64,000 nt of DNA from Albifimbria verrucaria (taxonomy: Eukaryota; Ascomycota; Sordariomycetes; Hypocreales; Stachybotryaceae). The stretch spans positions 310,001 to 374,000 of the forward strand of contig JAHREC010000007.1 in NCBI GenBank assembly GCA_020081605.1, written 5' to 3'. The first letter of the stretch is position 1; the number at the start of each line of letters is the position of its first letter. The translations under genes and the position numbers were made by a program. Shown here piece by piece: positions 58,444-64,000 of the stretch. The notes beneath the pieces were generated by a model. The model saw nothing but the letters and a program-made list of their open reading frames with translations, had not been told where the DNA came from and did not search any database.

Positions 58444-60493
58444 GATGCTGGAAAAATTGTGTCAGTGGCGGAGCTTGATTGGAAAGTATGGTGACAGATT
58501 CGTGGAGTGAAAATATATGACTGCAAACTTAGCCTTCTAGTATATTTATAAGGATGTGAGGTAGGCATGTCCAGATCACGTCTAATTACAATTACGTTCA
58601 TGTCATTCTTAACTACCATTAGGATTTGTTCCCCGCCCTGGTGTTTACCCGGACGGCTAGGCACAACCTGTCGTAGCCGAGAAATCATCCTACTCCTCGA
58701 GAGACTACACCAAGTGGGCAAGAAATTGTTAAAAGTAAAAAGATCGCCGGCTGATGACATATCGGAAACTCGGCATACATGCCCCGGATAAAGTCGTGAC
58801 CCCGGTAAATAGGCGGGGATGAGGCAAATGCAATGCCTAGCCATGATAAACCCGATTGTACGGAGTGTTATTTGTCCATTTATTTCGCCTGTATAGAAAT
58901 GTCTCATATTCTACTTGAAATTCTAGCAATACATGCAGTCTAAATAATTTATCATCATGTCATTATGAACAAAGCGTTTGCTGTAGGTTCCTTTGCAATA
59001 TTGGTGGTCAAACAGCAAAACCTTCATTGAAACAGAGAATCTGGTTACTGATTCAACATAGCTAGAGTTAGAGAAAACTCGTGCCATAGAGTAGACGTGC
59101 TCCCAGGTCGCGTCTCTTATGTGACCGTTAACTGATTCACGTCTACAGTCTTGCTTGGTTGAGTTGACCGAAATCTATACTTATATAACCCAATCAAGTG
59201 TAGACCAGCGGAATTTTGAAACACTTAGCTTACATAGAAGCCCTAATGGCTTCAATTCTGCTTCTCAAAGGTGCTGCAACTGGTTGCAGACATACTAATT
59301 GGTGGCAAATACTCTCTGTAGTGTGTTAAGCATCGAACAGCGCCTCATGTGTATAGACAAAATGTCTGCTGTTTCTGGTCATCATAGCGGTAAAGCTCTC
59401 AAATTTTTGTTACTGCCATATGCATTCTTGAGCCATTCAGGGACAACTCACAGCTCTCCCAGGCCTGAAGCTAAGATTTATTGCCACCTATCTCGTACAC
59501 CAAGTTGTTGTGTGACTCTATTGGCTGATATTTTCTAGCATTAGTCTGGATGGATGAATTGACCAAGTGCTTAAACTTGGGTCCAACAAGTCTTGAATTG
59601 CTCCCGAGTATGCAAGGACTCCATAAATATATTCGTGTTCGCATTATCTAAATATCCCAGTCGTAATCACCTCGCTTCGCTGAGGCCAAAATCACCTACC
59701 CTGTACACAGAGTCGACGCGTCTAGGGGCAAACATATACCAAAGGGCATTGGTTTTGATGCTTGTCAAGAACAAAGAGTGTTTTCTGCTGAAGCTTCGGA
59801 GAAGAAATAATACACAGGCGGGTGCTGAATCCTAGTGTAACAAGGCCAATAAATATAATGAACATATACTAGTCTAGGTTTGGATGTTTGTCCGATATTC
59901 AAGGGAATATGAAAGCGAGAAAACGAGGAGGAAATTCAGCTAAGAAATTGCTTTTTAAATAACTACCATGCTCTTTGCCACTCTGGCTTAACGTTGATTC
60001 AAAGACTTCATGCCTCTTCCGGGTACCTTCGTGGGGATCGATGAAGCCAACGACCCTGCGCTGTTGGGTCCTCAAAGTATCTCGTTGCCTTATGCGTCAC
60101 TGGAAACTTAAAGAATAAAGATGCCTGTTATGGGTACAAATGGAACCAAATATCTGGGAGAGCACGAGATTGAGAATTTCTTCCTCTCACATGTTTACTA
60201 CCAACAGGGCCAATTCCCATAAGCTATCATCTTCCTATCCTAATTCAACGGAAGGACAATGGTACAAGATGGAGACCTTGTAGATTTATTGTAGTTATCA
60301 AGATAGCAATTTTCTATACAACATTCTTGATATCCCTCGATCCCCTTAGTGGTAACAAGACCATCCGACGGGCTATAGTTGTTGACCTCTGTGACTGATG
60401 TCGAAACGTATAGTTGGGTATCACAGACCAAACTGCAAAAACTGGCATTCCAATGGCTTCGTAAATCTTGAAAAAGCCAACAGAAAGCTTTGT
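58444..60493. other. Large intergenic region
   Basis: About 2 kb with only short frames on both strands (for example 59299-59538 and 59593-59835, +). AT-rich, and no gene, RNA or element is recognised. Confidence 0.4.
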
Positions 60494-60861
60494 TTATAGT
60501 CCAAGAGCTTGGTTAAACGCAGCAGCAGTGCTGGCATCCTTAGTGCCAAGCGATTGGACCTTGGCCTTGGCAGAAAGGCAAGCCTGTACACCAGCATCAC
60601 CCTGCTTTAAGCCGCATTTGTTGATGAGATTGTTGCAAATTGCATTGGTAATAATGTTGGGGTTAAGAGCGTCGCTTTGGCCCTGTGCGACATTGGGGTC
60701 CGTAGGTAAAAGGTGCCCTCAGTTGCCTTTCGACCTGGGCGACCCAGCTTGAAGTCCATAGTTGGTGTACAAGAGCCAAATTTGCCGGCCTGTCGAGGTA
60801 CTGCAGAAGCAGTGACAGAAACAGCGAGCAATGTCGCGGCTAAGAACGTGTTGATTTGCAT
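60494..60861 (-). CDS. Small secreted protein
   Basis: The ATG at 60861 opens a clear signal peptide, MQINTFLAATLLAVSVTASA. A short mature chain of ~100 residues follows, with few cysteines: FGSCTPTMDFKLGRPGRKAT, NPNIITNAICNNLINKCG, and GDAGVQACLSAKAKVQSLG ending in NQALGL. Two one-base losses (60695-60698 and near 60666) break the frame. Similar short proteins are abundant in ascomycete secretomes and are sometimes listed as candidate effectors, and no activity is known to me. The 5' region lacks recognisable elements. Confidence 0.75.
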
Positions 60862-62264
60862 TTTCAAAGTAGAGATGAATAAAAGCCGTCCAGCGGTGGT
60901 GAAAAAGAAGTTTGCCAAGAAGCGAAAAGGGGCAGTTCACAGAACTTAGCCTTGACAACAAAGATCAACTTTGACAAGTTAAAACAAAGATTAATGGTTT
61001 GATCTGGAAATATGAACAGTGTCAAGAGGCGGATTGTTCGGACGATTTATACCCACGGCAGTGTTATCAAAGCTGTCATCTCACCATCTGTAACACATGT
61101 TTACGGGGAAGAAAAAGATGAGCTACAGAGAAGTGGCGGAGAGAAGCGAGCTACTCCGGAATTAGCAGATGAAACCCGTATGACATCGTTAGACAATTCA
61201 TAGCAACCCACCATCTCTTGTTTTGGGTATGTTTGGCACTGAGGCCCAGTACCCTTAAGAACAAACCTCTGATGACGACCGTTTAGTAGGAGCTTTTCGT
61301 ATAGCCTTCCCCGAGGATGTAGACCACAATTCATACGGCTTACGCATGGTGAAATCTAGGGAGCCAGCGGTGGGGAACTAGCCTTGTCTTGTTTCATCTC
61401 CGAGACGATGTTGTGACGCTGGTCGGACGAAAGCACTGCCGTTAATGCCGACACATAAATGCCATAATGGGCCAATAATGATTCAAGGCCGATTAAGTCT
61501 ACAAGTCTTTGATTGCTATCTCCATTTGGCGTAGAGGCTGTTCACGAAAATGTTGCGATGCAAGCGTTCGTCTCACGACAAGTCAGAAAACCAGGCATTC
61601 ATGTCCACAGTTTCACACACACGGGAGACGAAATGAGACAGCTATTTCACTACACCGAGTTTGTTTACAGCTCAGAGCGCTGAGAGTACTAGCCGCTTAC
61701 TTGATCAAGCCATAATATAGAAATACAGATACCATCGCCATCAAAAGTGTGATCAGGGCAACAGTGTTGACTCGGGTATTTATAGTTGGTTGCTTCAGAC
61801 TACGATGCTCATATTTCTCGGCCTTCATATATTCTCCAATGGCTGGGGTAATGACAATACAGACTCAGCACGATTCTAGCCATAAACCAACAATTAATTG
61901 GAGAAGCTCAATTCATCTATAAGATACACGCCTGGTAAAAGCAACATTGCAGAGAACTAGGCTTTCAATCCTTGACAGGACCTTCTGGCGACCTCTTGAG
62001 ATAACTTGAGTCGGCGTGAGAGTGTCAATGTAGTAGTTGAAAAGGTACAGTAATAAATGTTTCCTGCTTTGAACAACAATAATATGTAACAAGGTCCTGG
62101 GAAGAAAATTTGTAAGATGAGTTTATGGCACTTTCTTGAACGATATTGCGAAATTGACAACTTTGGATAATGTGGCCAGATGAAACTCCAACCAGTAAAT
62201 CGATGGTAAAATTATCAGAATTGTCAAGCCGAGGGATACTCGGCTGGACAACCTCCGACTAAAC
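60862..62264. other. Intergenic, no gene recognised
   Basis: About 1.4 kb of AT-rich sequence containing only short frames. Likely promoter of the small secreted protein and 3' flank of the next gene. Confidence 0.4.
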
Positions 62265-62947
62265 TTATTTCCAAGGGTTAACTGGAGGCTCCATGTAAAT
62301 CTTCAGTGAGTTTGCAAGCTGTACGCATGCGTCGCACTGACTAATCGGGTAGCCTGGGTGCTGAATGATACTGAACGGAGTCTGTCCATGTGCACCCCAC
62401 ACAGCAACTTTGCTGCCTTCTGGTACTTGATTTTCTGAGTAGCTCCAATCAAGGGGTTGTCGATTCCGATGTCGAAATGATCAGTGAGTTCACGCCAGTA
62501 GTAGGCAGCATCTTCCGCATGCACCGTTTGCTCTGGCAAGCTCAAGATACGAGAAAACCAAACTGGTGCCACTTCTGTCCCAGTTTGCACCATATTGTTG
62601 TACCAGTCACCACGAGGGATGGTGCATGCGTAAACCTTTTCAGTGATACTATCCCAGTATGCAGCAACAAGCAGATTACCGTCCGTGGTTAGACAGTTTT
62701 CCTCCAGGCTGACAAAATTGAAAGCCATGGCTGCGTAAATATAGAGATCGGTAATGTCTGGAAGAGGGCCGACATATCTGGAGCCACACCAGGTCGGAGC
62801 ACCTGGAGAGGAATTGGGGACAAGATCCAGTGGCCAATTTGATCCAGGATTTGGCAAGTTCGACGGGACTCGAGGACTAATAGTAGGTGCACATCTCGCC
62901 ACAGAGAAGATAGCGGAGGTAATGGCAAAGGCAGGAAAGATGTGCAT
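62265..62947 (-). CDS. Secreted protein of unknown function
   Basis: I prefer the ATG at 62947 over 63001 because it yields a proper signal peptide (MHIFPAFAITSAIFSVARC). The mature part has four to six cysteines and segments such as WCGSRYVGPLPDITDLYIYA, TTDGNLLVAAYWDSI and VYACTIPRGDW. After a one-base loss near 62430, the conserved-looking end continues VAVWGAHGQTPFSI then QCDACVQLANSLK, stopping at 62265-62267. Total ~228 residues. No catalytic motif or known domain is recognised. It could be an effector or a small extracellular enzyme. Confidence 0.65.
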
Positions 62948-64000
62948 GTTTGGCTTTTGTTTGGTAGCAAAGGAGGCTAAGAAAGAGAGTTGAGAAATCA
63001 ACTAATAACGAAAATAGTAGCAAGATGTTTGAATAGTCTGGTATTCAGATCTGTTCGACGATAAAGACTGATGCGAGCTGAAGTCCAAAAGAATCTCGAC
63101 CATCTATGCCCTTATATAGTTGAGGTCATAGCTAGAGAATGTGGAAAATCATCAAAATAATTACAAGCTTCGGCAACATTATGGTTCTCTGACATGCGCG
63201 GCGATAAGCATCTCACAACCAAAATTGGATCATCCATGATATCTAAAAGAGCTTCACCCACTCGAAACGGTGTGTAAGTGGCGCTGGATGATTTTTGACA
63301 CTTTTTCATGTTACATCCCAATTCAGGGAATTAGAGACATCCTTCACAATGCTTTGTCGGAGAATAATCCTGACGAGTAGTTCCTTTCTGGCCTGTTCAA
63401 CCTGATTTCAGCACAATCGAAATGTGTGTTTCGAATTTAGGCGGGTAATTGTGCAGAAGCGGTTCTGGAGGGTGGGATCACAGGCCTTCGATGACAGACT
63501 GCACAAGAAAAATACAATTCCTGTTCTTAGGATGATGTGGATCTCCAATAATAGAAGCGGATGATGATGTATCCTGTTTCCAACACCTTAGAAGTATTAG
63601 CACAGCTTGCTTACATTTCGCAATCTCACTCGCTATTGGAGAGCTGTCCGTCAGACAACCCCATCCTAGCAAAAATACACGAGAATATGTAAGAGTGCAG
63701 CATGTTTTGCCCAATTGTCTCACACCATGTCATGTGGCTAAAACTCTACTATTTCAACCTGACTGGGATCAAGTCCCGTTCTATTTTAAGTTCTTATAGT
63801 AGTTGATTCCTTATTATTATAAAAATCTTATCATGTCGAGCATCACATGAACCAACTTCTTAATGGGACATGAATCAATACTAAGACCAGTTTTTAATAC
63901 CTGTCCTTGAAGGCGCTTCGCACCTGGAATACGTTGATAATGTCAGAGAACAATATTCGTTCACTATTGATGTATTGTTGTATTACACATGATTATCTAG
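62948..64000. other. Intergenic to window end
   Basis: Promoter of the secreted-protein gene, then ~700 bp with only short minus-strand frames (63112-63321, 63478-63723) that I cannot support as genes. Confidence 0.4.

Noticed and set aside
1..64000. CRISPR arrays, rRNA or tRNA genes
   Set aside because: No regularly spaced repeats, rRNA-like blocks or convincing tRNA T-loop/acceptor pairings were seen by eye. A tRNA scan would be needed to exclude a single tRNA.

Overview
The window looks like nuclear DNA of a filamentous ascomycete. Genes are monocistronic on both strands. Many carry 44-141 nt introns with GTRAGT-type donors and CTAAC/CTGAC-like branch sites. The family content is typical of moulds: Zn2Cys6 regulators, a CSC1 channel, an OCH1-type GT32 enzyme, a GH28 polygalacturonase, a GH18 chitinase, tyrosinase and small secreted proteins. 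Plant-wall enzymes and secreted proteins suggest a plant-associated or saprotrophic lifestyle. I cannot name the species.

Layout. 1-483: end of a glycyl radical enzyme. 1961-4335: Zn2Cys6 regulator. 5251-6267: opsin-related protein without the retinal lysine. 7729-11576: TRI3-like acyltransferase head-to-head with an FAD-linked oxidoreductase. 12128-15105: CSC1-type cation channel. 16589-19755: two short-chain dehydrogenases. 20306-21246: unrecognised gene in broken frames. 21589-22840: secreted chitinase. 23980-29853: three membrane-anchored proteins (unknown fungal protein, acyltransferase-3, GT32). 32141-33662: exo-polygalacturonase. 34645-40155: CoA ligase, FkbM methyltransferase and secreted tyrosinase. 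41965-43448: membrane coiled-coil protein. 43900-56546: probable aromatic-catabolism cluster. 57172-58443: secreted BNR-repeat (GH93-like) enzyme. 60494-62947: two small secreted proteins.

The most interesting part is 43900-56546. It holds a cupin, a fumarylacetoacetase-family hydrolase, a salicylate-hydroxylase-like monooxygenase apparently spliced to an acetoacetate-decarboxylase-like domain, a CocE/NonD hydrolase, a C2H2 plus Zn2Cys6 regulator, and an extradiol (VOC-fold) dioxygenase. Two of the gene pairs share divergent promoters. Together these could hydroxylate, cleave (meta cleavage), hydrolyse and decarboxylate an aromatic substrate. Extradiol cleavage is unusual in fungi, where intradiol, gentisate and homogentisate routes dominate.

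A second pattern runs through the whole window. Many well-conserved genes are broken by single-base losses, nearly all of them in short homopolymers (often G4/C4 where G5/C5 is needed). I read this as homopolymer undercalling in the assembly rather than wholesale pseudogenisation. Boundaries given below assume those frames connect. About 35-40% of the window is intergenic with nothing I recognise.
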